Shown here one piece after another: positions 7,220 through 11,975 of a stretch of DNA of 11,975 nt. Each line of letters starts with the position of its first letter. Position 1 is the stretch's first letter. This DNA is from UBA927 sp964367095 (GTDB lineage: Bacteria > Patescibacteriota > Microgenomatia > UBA10105 > UBA927). The stretch covers positions 1 to 11,975 of the forward strand of contig CAYIXE010000027.1 of the NCBI GenBank assembly GCA_964367095.1. Reading direction: 5' to 3'. Under the pieces are notes generated by a model, which was not told where the DNA came from, searched no databases, and saw only the letters and a list, made by a program, of their open reading frames with translations. The position numbers were made by a program, and so were the translations under genes.

Positions 7220-8029
7220 TTATTTTTTGTTTTCAGCTCGAGCTTCAAATGCTTTTTTGGAAAACTCACAGAGATTGCGAAGTTGATCATTGGCAGCGAG
7301 GTCGCATCGGTTAATTTTTCCATAGCAAACAATCGTGTTCGTTTCGAGTGAGAAGAGTTTGCAGTGATTAGGGGTAATATTATCAAGATTTTTTGTCAAG
7401 GAGAATGCTACGAGTAAACATGGATCTTTTTCTTTCGAATCGAGTAATAGACAGTACTCATTGCGTTCCCGAAATGATTTGCCGACAAGTGCTGTCGTAT
7501 ATTTGACAGCATCAGTTGCATTTTTCCCTCGCGTAGCTTGGGATTGAACAAGTTGGTAGGATGATATAGCGATGAGTATAATGACGAAAAGGAAAATAAA
7601 AAGATTTATTTTTTTATCTGCTTTAATAATCTGTGGTGTAAAAGAAGAGCTTTTTGGATTTTTAAAATAGTGCTTGAGTTGGACAAAGTACCACATGATA
7701 AAAATGGTTTGTAGTAATCCAAAAATTGAACTTACTAACGTAATTGGATCCGAACGCATAAGCGAATAGAGCCTGGTCATAATATCTACGAGGAAAAGTA
7801 CAAAGAGAAGGTAGTAAAAAATAATACTTCGTTTATTGATTGCAGTGATGCCAACGACTGCGGTCGCTACGGAAAGAACCATCGAAAATTTGAATATTGG
7901 CAAGGCGAAAGCCGAGAGTGTGGGCATGATGTTAATGACATATTGATAGGCAACTGCAATAGTTAATATGCTCAGTACGTTTACGATTGACAAGAATATG
8001 AACCATTTGAGTCCGTACGGCAACTTCAT
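7220..8029 (-). CDS. Five-helix membrane protein with six-cysteine external domain, unknown function
   Basis: I do not recognise this 269-residue protein. Five hydrophobic helices are visible (about 9-31, 40-62, 68-90, 96-118 and 141-160), with a basic loop at 119-140 that should be cytoplasmic. With the N-terminus inside, the C-terminal ~110 residues would be outside the cell. That tail has exactly six cysteines (193, 204, 223, 235, 242, 254), spaced in a way that suggests three disulfide bonds; the rest of the protein has none. The ATG at 8029 lacks a Shine-Dalgarno sequence but is only 6 nt from an extended -10 motif. It is the first gene of a two-gene minus-strand unit with the Ig-like membrane protein, pointing to a joint envelope role. 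Existence of the gene is well supported; function is not. Confidence 0.8.
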   Translation of the reverse strand: MKLPYGLKWFIFLSIVNVLSILTIAVAYQYVINIMPTLSAFALPIFKFSMVLSVATAVVGITAINKRSIIFYYLLFVLFLVDIMTRLYSLMRSDPITLVSSIFGLLQTIFIMWYFVQLKHYFKNPKSSSFTPQIIKADKKINLFIFLFVIILIAISSYQLVQSQATRGKNATDAVKYTTALVGKSFRERNEYCLLLDSKEKDPCLLVAFSLTKNLDNITPNHCKLFSLETNTIVCYGKINRCDLAANDQLRNLCEFSKKAFEARAENKK

Positions 8030-8035
8030 AGATTT

Positions 8036-8044
8036 ATTCTAGCA
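8036..8044 (-). promoter_or_regulatory. Extended -10 promoter abutting the start of the six-cysteine membrane protein
   Basis: On the minus strand TGCTAGAAT occupies 8044-8036, leaving 6 nt before the ATG at 8029. A normal -10 to +1 distance would put the transcription start on or within a base or two of the ATG, i.e. a leaderless mRNA. No Shine-Dalgarno sequence is seen. The motif is visible; its use is inferred. Confidence 0.4.
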
Positions 8045-8083
8045 TATTTTTGGAGCTAGTTTAGTTAACAATGAATATTCTCA

Positions 8084-8121
8084 CTACAACAAATTTACGC
8101 CATGGCGCGGATTTGTTGTAG
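8084..8121 (+). repeat. 38-nt imperfect palindrome, copy 1 (upstream of the Cas2-like gene)
   Basis: The outer arms are CTACAACAAAT and ATTTGTTGTAG around the core ACGCCATGGCG. Folded as a single top strand it gives a 17-bp stem with a CATG loop, two T-G wobbles and one A-C mismatch (A8097 against C8108). One further A-T pair at 8083/8122 extends this copy. It lies 24 nt before the ATG of the Cas2-like gene, overlapping the space where a promoter or 5' leader should be. The copy at 8844-8881 differs only at 8108 (C here, T there) and has the same orientation. Confidence 0.95.
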
Positions 8122-8124
8122 TAT

Positions 8125-8136
8125 GGAGGAGAGGAG
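8125..8136 (+). promoter_or_regulatory. Purine-rich Shine-Dalgarno region of the Cas2-like gene
   Basis: Two GGAG motifs (GGAGG at 8125-8129 and GGAG at 8133-8136) lie between the first palindrome and the ATG at 8146, with the nearer one 9 nt away. This is the strongest ribosome-binding site in the window and contrasts with the SD-less starts of several neighbouring genes. It decides the start at 8146. Confidence 0.7.
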
Positions 8137-8145
8137 AATATATAT

Positions 8146-8832
8146 ATGAAAAAGATTACTGACGTGCATATATCAAAGAAATTAGTACTGCCGGTTCCGT
8201 CTGATGAAAGAATAAAAGAAGTAGCACAGCTTTTGGCTGAAAAGATGCGTAAAGAAGATGTCCATCGGCGGTACGCGCCTGTGGGACATATATTGACGTG
8301 GATTGGAGTAGCGGGCTTAGTCGGTTTATCTTTGATTTCTCCATCTGCCATCATGATAGCCAAACCGTTTTTGGATGAAAAACGGCGTAAAGAACGCGAT
8401 TTATGGAAACAATATAATCCTTCTTTTTTGAAACGTTCAATTCGTCGATTACATCAGCAAAAGTTTGTCGAAACATTGCGACGCGATGGTGAGGATGTAG
8501 TGATGTTGACTGAAAATGGAAAACGACGAATTCTAAAATACGCGCAGAACGAACTATCGATTGTCACACCTCACTTATGGGATAGAAGATGGAGAATGGT
8601 GATATATGATGTGGACAGCAAGAAGAAGCGCTTACGCGATGTGTTTCGAACGTCTCTTAAATCATTGGGGTTTCTCCAGCTGCAGAAAAGTGTGTGGGTA
8701 TACCCGTATCCATGTGAACAGCAAATTTCATTTTTGCGTGAATATTATGGCGTTGGCAATGAAGTGTTGTATGTCGTAGCCACGACGCTTGAAGATGACA
8801 CGCCGTATCGAGAATATTTTGGATTGGTGTAG
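8146..8832 (+). CDS. PaaX/Cas2-like protein: winged helix plus Cas2-type ferredoxin domain
   Basis: A 228-residue protein of the PaaX superfamily. Residues 1-43 are charged; 44-75 contain a strikingly hydrophobic stretch (ILTWIGVAGLVGLSLISP) that could be a membrane helix or a buried helix of the HTH domain. Residues ~90-132 form a winged helix (FLKRSIRRLHQQKFVETL, wing around VVMLTENGKRRI). Residues ~148-228 form a Cas2-like fold: WRMVIYDVD (149-157) ends in the aspartates where Cas2 has its conserved acidic residue, followed by KRLRDVFRTSLKSLGF, QKSVWVYPYPC and a final strand ending REYFGLV. Cas2 proper is ~90 residues with no HTH and sits next to cas1; here neither cas1 nor an array is present. 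PaaX-family proteins are known as repressors of phenylacetate genes, but no such genes are nearby. The gene is enclosed by two near-identical palindromes. A DNA-binding regulator is the conservative call; nuclease or mobile-element functions are open. Confidence 0.85.
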   Translation: MKKITDVHISKKLVLPVPSDERIKEVAQLLAEKMRKEDVHRRYAPVGHILTWIGVAGLVGLSLISPSAIMIAKPFLDEKRRKERDLWKQYNPSFLKRSIRRLHQQKFVETLRRDGEDVVMLTENGKRRILKYAQNELSIVTPHLWDRRWRMVIYDVDSKKKRLRDVFRTSLKSLGFLQLQKSVWVYPYPCEQQISFLREYYGVGNEVLYVVATTLEDDTPYREYFGLV

Positions 8833-8843
8833 CTAGACCTTCT

Positions 8844-8881
8844 CTACAACAAATTTACGCCATGGCGTGGATTTGTTGTAG
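8844..8881 (+). repeat. 38-nt imperfect palindrome, copy 2 (downstream of the Cas2-like gene)
   Basis: This copy matches 8084-8121 at 37 of 38 positions. The single change, T at 8868, replaces the A-C mismatch of copy 1 with an A-T pair, so the top strand folds into a 17-bp stem with two T-G wobbles and a CATG loop. It starts 11 nt after the stop of the Cas2-like gene. No T-run follows directly (TTTTTT occurs only at 8895-8900), so it is not a standard intrinsic terminator. It also lies 29 bp past the 3' end of the minus-strand tRNA. Confidence 0.95.
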
Positions 8882-8910
8882 GGGATGTCTGTAGTTTTTT
8901 GTGGTTTTTG

Positions 8911-8981
8911 AGCCCCTTGTCAGAATCGGACTGACATCGACGGTTTACGATACCGCTGCTCTACCGTTGAGCTAAAGAGGC
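8911..8981 (-). tRNA. tRNA-Thr (anticodon CGT, reads ACG)
   Basis: Read on the minus strand from 8981: acceptor stem GCCTCTT pairs with AAGGGGC (one T-G pair), then TA, D-arm GCTC-AACGGTA-GAGC, anticodon stem GCGGT/ACCGT around loop ATCGTAA with anticodon CGT, a 4-nt variable region, and T-arm GTCAG/CTGAC around loop TCCGATT. The discriminator base is T and no CCA is encoded, so CCA must be added after transcription. The T-loop has C at the position of the usual U55 (TCC rather than TTC). The cloverleaf is otherwise complete, with all stems paired. An extended -10 lies upstream at 9008-9000. Confidence 0.96.
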
Positions 8982-8999
8982 GACTTTTTCTCCGAATCT

Positions 9000-9008
9000 A
9001 TTTTATCA
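9000..9008 (-). promoter_or_regulatory. Extended -10 promoter of tRNA-Thr
   Basis: On the minus strand TGATAAAAT lies at 9008-9000, placing the predicted transcription start near 8993, about 12 nt before the mature tRNA 5' end. The -35 region at 17-nt spacing reads TATCAA, a weak match. It is back to back with the nuclease promoter within the 61-bp gap. Confidence 0.4.
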
Positions 9009-9023
9009 AGAAACTAGAGAATT

Positions 9024-9032
9024 TGATACGAT
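9024..9032 (+). promoter_or_regulatory. Possible extended -10 before the nuclease gene
   Basis: TGATACGAT at 9024-9032 ends 10 nt before the ATG at 9043. If used, the leader would be about four bases and the AGGAG at 9033-9037 would not be part of the transcript; if a promoter further upstream is used, AGGAG is a normal Shine-Dalgarno site. The two readings exclude each other and cannot be separated by eye. Confidence 0.3.
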
Positions 9033-9042
9033 AGGAGAAGTT

Positions 9043-9633
9043 ATGAAAAGAAAGAAATCATTTGTTAGCCGAAAAGTTGATTGGAAATTGCTTGTAATTG
9101 GCACGAGTATAGTGCTTGCAGCTTTTGGATATAAAGATAGTCGGGTAGAAAATATAGTTTCTCAATTGTTGCCAGAAGTTTCACAAACACTCGTTACTTC
9201 TGTCTTAATCACTCCGACTGTTATGCCGCAAGAAGAAATTGTGGTGGTGAAACGAGTAGTAGATGGGGATACTATAGAACTTATCGATGGAAGGCGCGTT
9301 CGGTACATAGGAATGAATGCACCGGAAACGTTAGGATCGAACGGAAAGACTTGCTTTGGTACGCAAGCACTTGTAAAAAACAAAGCACTTGTGGAAGGAA
9401 AATCTATTCGACTTGAGAAAGATATTTCTGAAACCGATAAATACGACAGATTATTGCGGTATGTTTGGGTGGGTGATATTTTTGTTAATGAAATTCTTAT
9501 TCGTGAGGGTTTTGCCCAAGTAAGCACATTTCCTCCTGACGTGTTGTATAAAGATGTGTTTCTTGCCGCAGAGAAGCAGGCGAGGACGGAAATGATGGGA
9601 CTTTGGGGATCAACATGTACGAATAAGAAATAA
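9043..9633 (+). CDS. Membrane-anchored or secreted thermonuclease (SNase family)
   Basis: A 196-residue protein with a lysine-rich N-terminus, one hydrophobic helix (about 15-30) acting as signal-anchor or signal peptide, a ~35-residue linker, and a staphylococcal nuclease domain from about 66 to 192. Active-site landmarks: VVDGDT (72-77, equal to D19-G-D21), R87 (R35 of SNase), E95 (E43) and R136 in DKYDRLLRY (R87 of SNase). The calcium ligand D40 is replaced by N92 (GMNAPE). Two cysteines (104 and 192) could form an external disulfide. SNases hydrolyse DNA and RNA with calcium; outside the cell this would supply nucleotides, which suits organisms lacking nucleotide synthesis. It is divergent from the tRNA gene and ends 3 bp before the convergent methyltransferase stop. 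Family assignment is firm. Confidence 0.9.
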   Translation: MKRKKSFVSRKVDWKLLVIGTSIVLAAFGYKDSRVENIVSQLLPEVSQTLVTSVLITPTVMPQEEIVVVKRVVDGDTIELIDGRRVRYIGMNAPETLGSNGKTCFGTQALVKNKALVEGKSIRLEKDISETDKYDRLLRYVWVGDIFVNEILIREGFAQVSTFPPDVLYKDVFLAAEKQARTEMMGLWGSTCTNKK

Positions 9634-9636
9634 CGG

Positions 9637-10506
9637 TTAAGACCAACGGCTGGTGATGCCGTGCGGCAAGAGTCTTTCAGAAGTAGTGTCTTTAATGGTG
9701 AGTTCGAAGGTTTCGACGATGCCTTTTGTGTTTGCCATCATATCGTTTATGACATTGTCTATGACAATGGGAGAGAGATCAGCAGTATATGCATTCAGTA
9801 AAACAAAGAGAGGCTCGAGTGATAAGAGTTGTTTGCAAAGAGTAAGAAGGGGTGCCAGGTCATCTTCTATTTTCCATACCTCTCCTTTTGTACCTCTGCC
9901 AAATCTTGGAGGATCGAGAATGATTGCATCGTAGGTATTCCCCCGTCTGATTTCGCGATTGACGAATTTGGTTGCATCATCAAGGATCCATCGGATAGGA
10001 GATTTATCTAGACCGGAAGCCGAAGCATTTTCTTTGGCCCAATTGATACTACTTTGACTGCTATCGACATGCGTGACTGTCGCTCCGGCTTTTGCAGCTG
10101 CTAATGTCGCGCCACCTGTATAAGCAAAAAGGTTTAATACTGATGCTTTTTTTCCGTTTAGTTTTTCTCTAATCCAGTTCCAATTAATTGCCTGTTCTGG
10201 AAATATACCGACGTGTTTAAAAGATGTTGGTTTTAAAAGAAATGTAAGTCCTTCATGTGAGATGTGCCAATCTGGCGGAGGATTTTTCTTTACTTTCCAA
10301 TCTCCTGTCTCTTTGGAAGATCGGATGTATTGAGCATCTGCGGCTTCCCATAATGTTGGCAGCGCGTTTCGTTTCCAAATCGCGCGAGGATCCGGGCGGC
10401 TTATGGTGTATGAGCCGAATCGTTCTAGCTTGGTACCTTCTCCACTATCGATGAGTTCATAGTCTGCCCAGTCAGTCGGAAAAATAATGGGAATGGTGTT
10501 GTTCAC
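9637..10506 (-). CDS. Class I SAM methyltransferase, RlmI-like (rRNA methyltransferase family)
   Basis: A 289-residue protein. The N-terminal ~115 residues form a substrate-side region (KLERFGSYTISRPDPRAIW) and a beta-hairpin ending HVGIFPEQAINW. The Rossmann domain carries motif I LNLFAYTGGATLAAA (124-138), the acidic ribose-binding HVDSS (146-150), and motif IV DAIILDPPRFGRG (193-205). 'NLFxYTGGxTLAAAxxGA' and 'LDPPRFGRG' are characteristic of the RlmI/YccW-like group (Methyltrans_SAM), which includes the enzyme that makes m5C1962 in 23S rRNA. RlmI normally also has an N-terminal PUA domain, which is not evident here. The start is GTG at 10506, with no clear Shine-Dalgarno sequence. It follows the SDR gene by 26 bp and is last in a minus-strand series. 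The target (rRNA or other) is uncertain. Confidence 0.82.
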   Translation of the reverse strand: MNNTIPIIFPTDWADYELIDSGEGTKLERFGSYTISRPDPRAIWKRNALPTLWEAADAQYIRSSKETGDWKVKKNPPPDWHISHEGLTFLLKPTSFKHVGIFPEQAINWNWIREKLNGKKASVLNLFAYTGGATLAAAKAGATVTHVDSSQSSINWAKENASASGLDKSPIRWILDDATKFVNREIRRGNTYDAIILDPPRFGRGTKGEVWKIEDDLAPLLTLCKQLLSLEPLFVLLNAYTADLSPIVIDNVINDMMANTKGIVETFELTIKDTTSERLLPHGITSRWS

Positions 10507-10532
10507 AAAGAGAAGTATATCATGGGTTTGCG

Positions 10533-11363
10533 TTACAGAGAATATTTTTTGCGTTGATGAATTTCGTTAATAATTTGTTCTATCATAGCTTCGTAAGAAT
10601 AGATTGGAAGCTTTAGAGCCTTGAGTGACGACAAATCATCTGTAATGGTGCGCATAGGGTCATGGTTATTGATGGGAGAAACAGGAATATGAAATCCACG
10701 CAGAATATCAAAAGCAATATCATATCGAGATTTAAGATCCAGATTCACAAGTGGGATAACATTGTTCCATAGATTTCGTTTTATAATTTCATGAATCACT
10801 TCCGAAATGTGGCCCACATATGTGGTTTGAAATTTCCATGATATGTCGTAGACAGCCGCAGTTTTTTCATCGAGATTTTTAAGAATTCGATTAAACGTAC
10901 GATCGTTTTTGGTATTTGGACTAAATCCCAAGATTACTGATGGTCTAAGAATCACCCATCCTGCTGTTGTCGTTTTGACGTATTCCTCGCTTTTGGCTTT
11001 TGTATTGCCGTATACATCGTCTGGGTTTATCGCAGCGAAGGATGACATAAAGATTATTTTGGCGCCTATTGCGTTTGCTTGGTTTACCACATAGTGTGTG
11101 GCTGTTTGATTTAAGAGAATTGCTGCCTCAGGATTGGTGGCACAGGTTCTCGGATTTGGGTTGGCGGCGACATGAATGATAATATCTGGTTTTTGAATAA
11201 AAAACGTTTCTTTGACTTGAGATTCATCGGTGATGTCAAGTGGAATCAATTTGTTTGATAGTTGATTGCCATGAAATGTGCCAATGATATCGAATTGTTT
11301 GGAGAGATCAAAAAACAATCTTGCACCAACGTAACTACTAGCTCCTGTAAGAAGGATTTTCAT
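10533..11363 (-). CDS. NAD(P)-dependent SDR, RmlD/epimerase-like sugar reductase
   Basis: A 276-residue extended short-chain dehydrogenase/reductase. The dinucleotide-binding loop is TGASSYVG (6-13), DIT (43-45) contacts the cofactor adenine, VAANPNPRTC (65-74) is the VAA strand, SS at 107-108 supplies the catalytic serine or threonine position, and YGNTK (118-122) is the YxxxK active site. WVILRPSVILGF (136-147) matches the family's substrate-binding region. The compact size and MKILLTGASSYVG start resemble dTDP-4-dehydrorhamnose reductase (RmlD), but other epimerases and dehydratases share these features. The gene begins 6 bp after the Nudix stop and is probably co-transcribed with it. It might provide an activated sugar for the polysaccharide cluster, though other rml genes are not in the window. 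Confidence 0.83.
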   Translation of the reverse strand: MKILLTGASSYVGARLFFDLSKQFDIIGTFHGNQLSNKLIPLDITDESQVKETFFIQKPDIIIHVAANPNPRTCATNPEAAILLNQTATHYVVNQANAIGAKIIFMSSFAAINPDDVYGNTKAKSEEYVKTTTAGWVILRPSVILGFSPNTKNDRTFNRILKNLDEKTAAVYDISWKFQTTYVGHISEVIHEIIKRNLWNNVIPLVNLDLKSRYDIAFDILRGFHIPVSPINNHDPMRTITDDLSSLKALKLPIYSYEAMIEQIINEIHQRKKYSL

Positions 11364-11369
11364 ATTGTA

Positions 11370-11795
11370 TTATGATAATAGTTTTATCGTATCTTTAATG
11401 TTTTGTTTGTGATCCAGAGCCATTTGGTCGGGTAATTCATCGAAAGAGAACCATTTTATATCCAAGGCGTCGTCTCCTTGTTTTGCTTTATTATCTGAAA
11501 CAGTGACGAGATAAACAAGATTAATTACTTGTTCTGGATGCCTTGTGGGAGAGCTGTATACACCGACTAATGTAGTTTCAAGTACATCTAGATCGGTTTC
11601 TTCTTTTACTTCTCGTTTGACTGTTTCTTCAGTCGATTCATCCCAATCGACATACCCACCAGGTGTTCCCCAATATCCTTTGTTTGGCTCAATTCCTCGT
11701 TGGATAAGCAGTATCTGATCATTTTTGATAATGACCGCATCTATCGATACGCCTCTATTTGGGTATGTATGACAGGTGGGACATTGGGTATTCAT
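11370..11795 (-). CDS. Nudix hydrolase
   Basis: A 141-residue protein from the ATG at 11795; a longer frame from a TTG at 11837 exists but overlaps the TspO remnant, and the ATG lies 1 nt after that frame's TAA. A CPTC motif (5-8) gives a possible half zinc site. The Nudix box G-X5-E-X7-REUXEEXGU is present at 47-69: G47, E53, R61, E62, E65, E66, with D68 in place of the final glycine. The catalytic REVKEE is intact. PGGYVDWDES and WFSFDELP (near 115-122) are typical of small Nudix proteins acting on (d)NTPs, NDP-sugars or NADH. The likely role is removal of damaged nucleotides or control of nucleotide-sugar levels; the substrate cannot be determined. It heads the Nudix-SDR-methyltransferase series. 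Confidence 0.88.
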   Translation of the reverse strand: MNTQCPTCHTYPNRGVSIDAVIIKNDQILLIQRGIEPNKGYWGTPGGYVDWDESTEETVKREVKEETDLDVLETTLVGVYSSPTRHPEQVINLVYLVTVSDNKAKQGDDALDIKWFSFDELPDQMALDHKQNIKDTIKLLS

Positions 11796-11796
11796 G

Positions 11797-11940
11797 TTAA
11801 TTAAGAAAGACAATAAATGCGTTAAGGACAGTCGCAAAACTCACCCAACAAATGTATGGGATCAAAAGATAGTATGCTTTTTTGGAGAGTGAGTAAAACG
11901 CTTTCATCGTAAGATGAATGCTAAGACCCTGTTTTAGAAG
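11797..11940 (-). pseudogene. C-terminal remnant of a TspO/MBR family membrane protein
   Basis: Minus-strand translation gives a helix-rich segment with KAFYSLSKKAYYLLIPYICW followed by VSFATVLNAFIVFLN and a TAA at 11799-11797. The 'LLxPYxxWVSFAxxLNxxIxxLN' pattern is the hallmark C-terminus (helix 5) of TspO/MBR tryptophan-rich sensory proteins, which bind porphyrins or other ligands in membranes. A full TspO is about 150-160 residues with five helices; here an in-frame TAA at 11943-11941 precedes the fragment and none of the three minus-strand frames from there to the window edge looks like the missing helices. An ATG at 11907 would permit a 36-residue peptide. The stop sits 1 nt before the Nudix ATG. 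A 5'-truncated pseudogene is the favoured reading; a sequencing frameshift further upstream is possible. Confidence 0.6.
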
Positions 11941-11975
11941 TTAGCTTGAATTTTTGATACACTGGTAGGTATATG

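Larger units (their letters stand above)
8084..8881 (+). mobile_element. Candidate palindrome-bounded unit carrying a PaaX/Cas2-like gene
   Basis: A 798-bp segment begins and ends with nearly identical 38-nt palindromes in the same orientation and contains a single gene with its own ribosome-binding site. This layout (one small gene between two subterminal hairpins on the same strand) is known from IS200/IS605 elements and RAYT/REP units, but the encoded protein has no HUH or Y1 transposase motif. It is a winged-helix Cas2-like protein instead. No target-site duplication is obvious at the outer edges. The unit ends 29 bp from a tRNA-Thr gene. Mobility is a hypothesis; the alternative is an autoregulated gene whose operator is present on both sides. 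Confidence 0.4.

Noticed and set aside
6722..7351. Long plus-strand frame opposite the Ig-like gene
   Set aside because: It is antisense to the Ig-like protein and the end of the six-cysteine protein, serine/valine-rich without motifs; the minus-strand proteins have clear structural patterns.
8146..8832. HUH/Y1 (RAYT or TnpA) transposase
   Set aside because: The flanking hairpins suggested it, but the protein contains no HUH pair and no catalytic tyrosine context; its fold signatures are winged-helix and Cas2-like.
8084..8881. CRISPR array with Cas2
   Set aside because: Only two palindromic repeats, separated by a whole gene rather than a short spacer; no cas1 or effector gene in the window, and the protein is a 228-residue PaaX-like fusion, not a ~90-residue Cas2.
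8844..8900. Intrinsic terminator for the Cas2-like gene
   Set aside because: The hairpin is strong but the nearest T-run (8895-8900) starts 14 nt after the stem instead of directly following it, and an identical hairpin lies upstream of the gene.

Overview
The window looks like a chromosomal segment from a small-genome bacterium of the Candidate Phyla Radiation (Patescibacteria). This is an inference from gene content: a PaaX/Cas2-like protein with an N-terminal hydrophobic segment, a tRNA without encoded CCA, a membrane-anchored nuclease, short tightly packed genes, and starts that mostly lack Shine-Dalgarno sequences. TGA is used as a normal stop (for example at 1228-1230, 2298-2300 and 6490-6492), so this is not a lineage that reads UGA as glycine. 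No ribosomal or other marker gene is present to fix the phylum.

Region 1 (1-6560) is a surface polysaccharide cluster. It holds the 3' end of a SAM methyltransferase, a family 2 glycosyltransferase and two family 4 glycosyltransferases chained by ATGA overlaps, a GT-C-like polytopic membrane protein on the opposite strand, a second GT2 of the WaaE/KdtX type, and a Wzy/WaaL-like O-antigen ligase or polymerase. Together they could build, polymerise or ligate a cell-surface glycan. Region 2 (6490-8029, minus strand) is a two-gene unit of unrecognised envelope proteins: a five-helix membrane protein with a six-cysteine extracytoplasmic tail, and a single-pass protein with two Ig-like domains.

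Region 3 (8084-8881) is the most unusual part. A winged-helix plus Cas2-like gene (PaaX superfamily) lies between two 38-nt imperfect palindromes that are identical except at one base and have the same orientation. It resembles a small mobile unit, or an autoregulated gene with duplicated operator/hairpin sites. There are no cas1, effector genes or CRISPR array in the window. Directly beside it is tRNA-Thr(CGT) on the minus strand.

Region 4 (9000-11975) holds a membrane-anchored Snase-type nuclease transcribed away from the tRNA, then a minus-strand series that ends 3 bp from the nuclease stop: a 5'-truncated TspO/MBR remnant, a Nudix hydrolase, an SDR-type NAD(P)-dependent sugar reductase/epimerase and an RlmI-like methyltransferase. 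Several genes outside operons show extended -10 motifs (TGN-TANNAT type) only 6-12 nt before the start codon, suggesting leaderless or very short-leader mRNAs.
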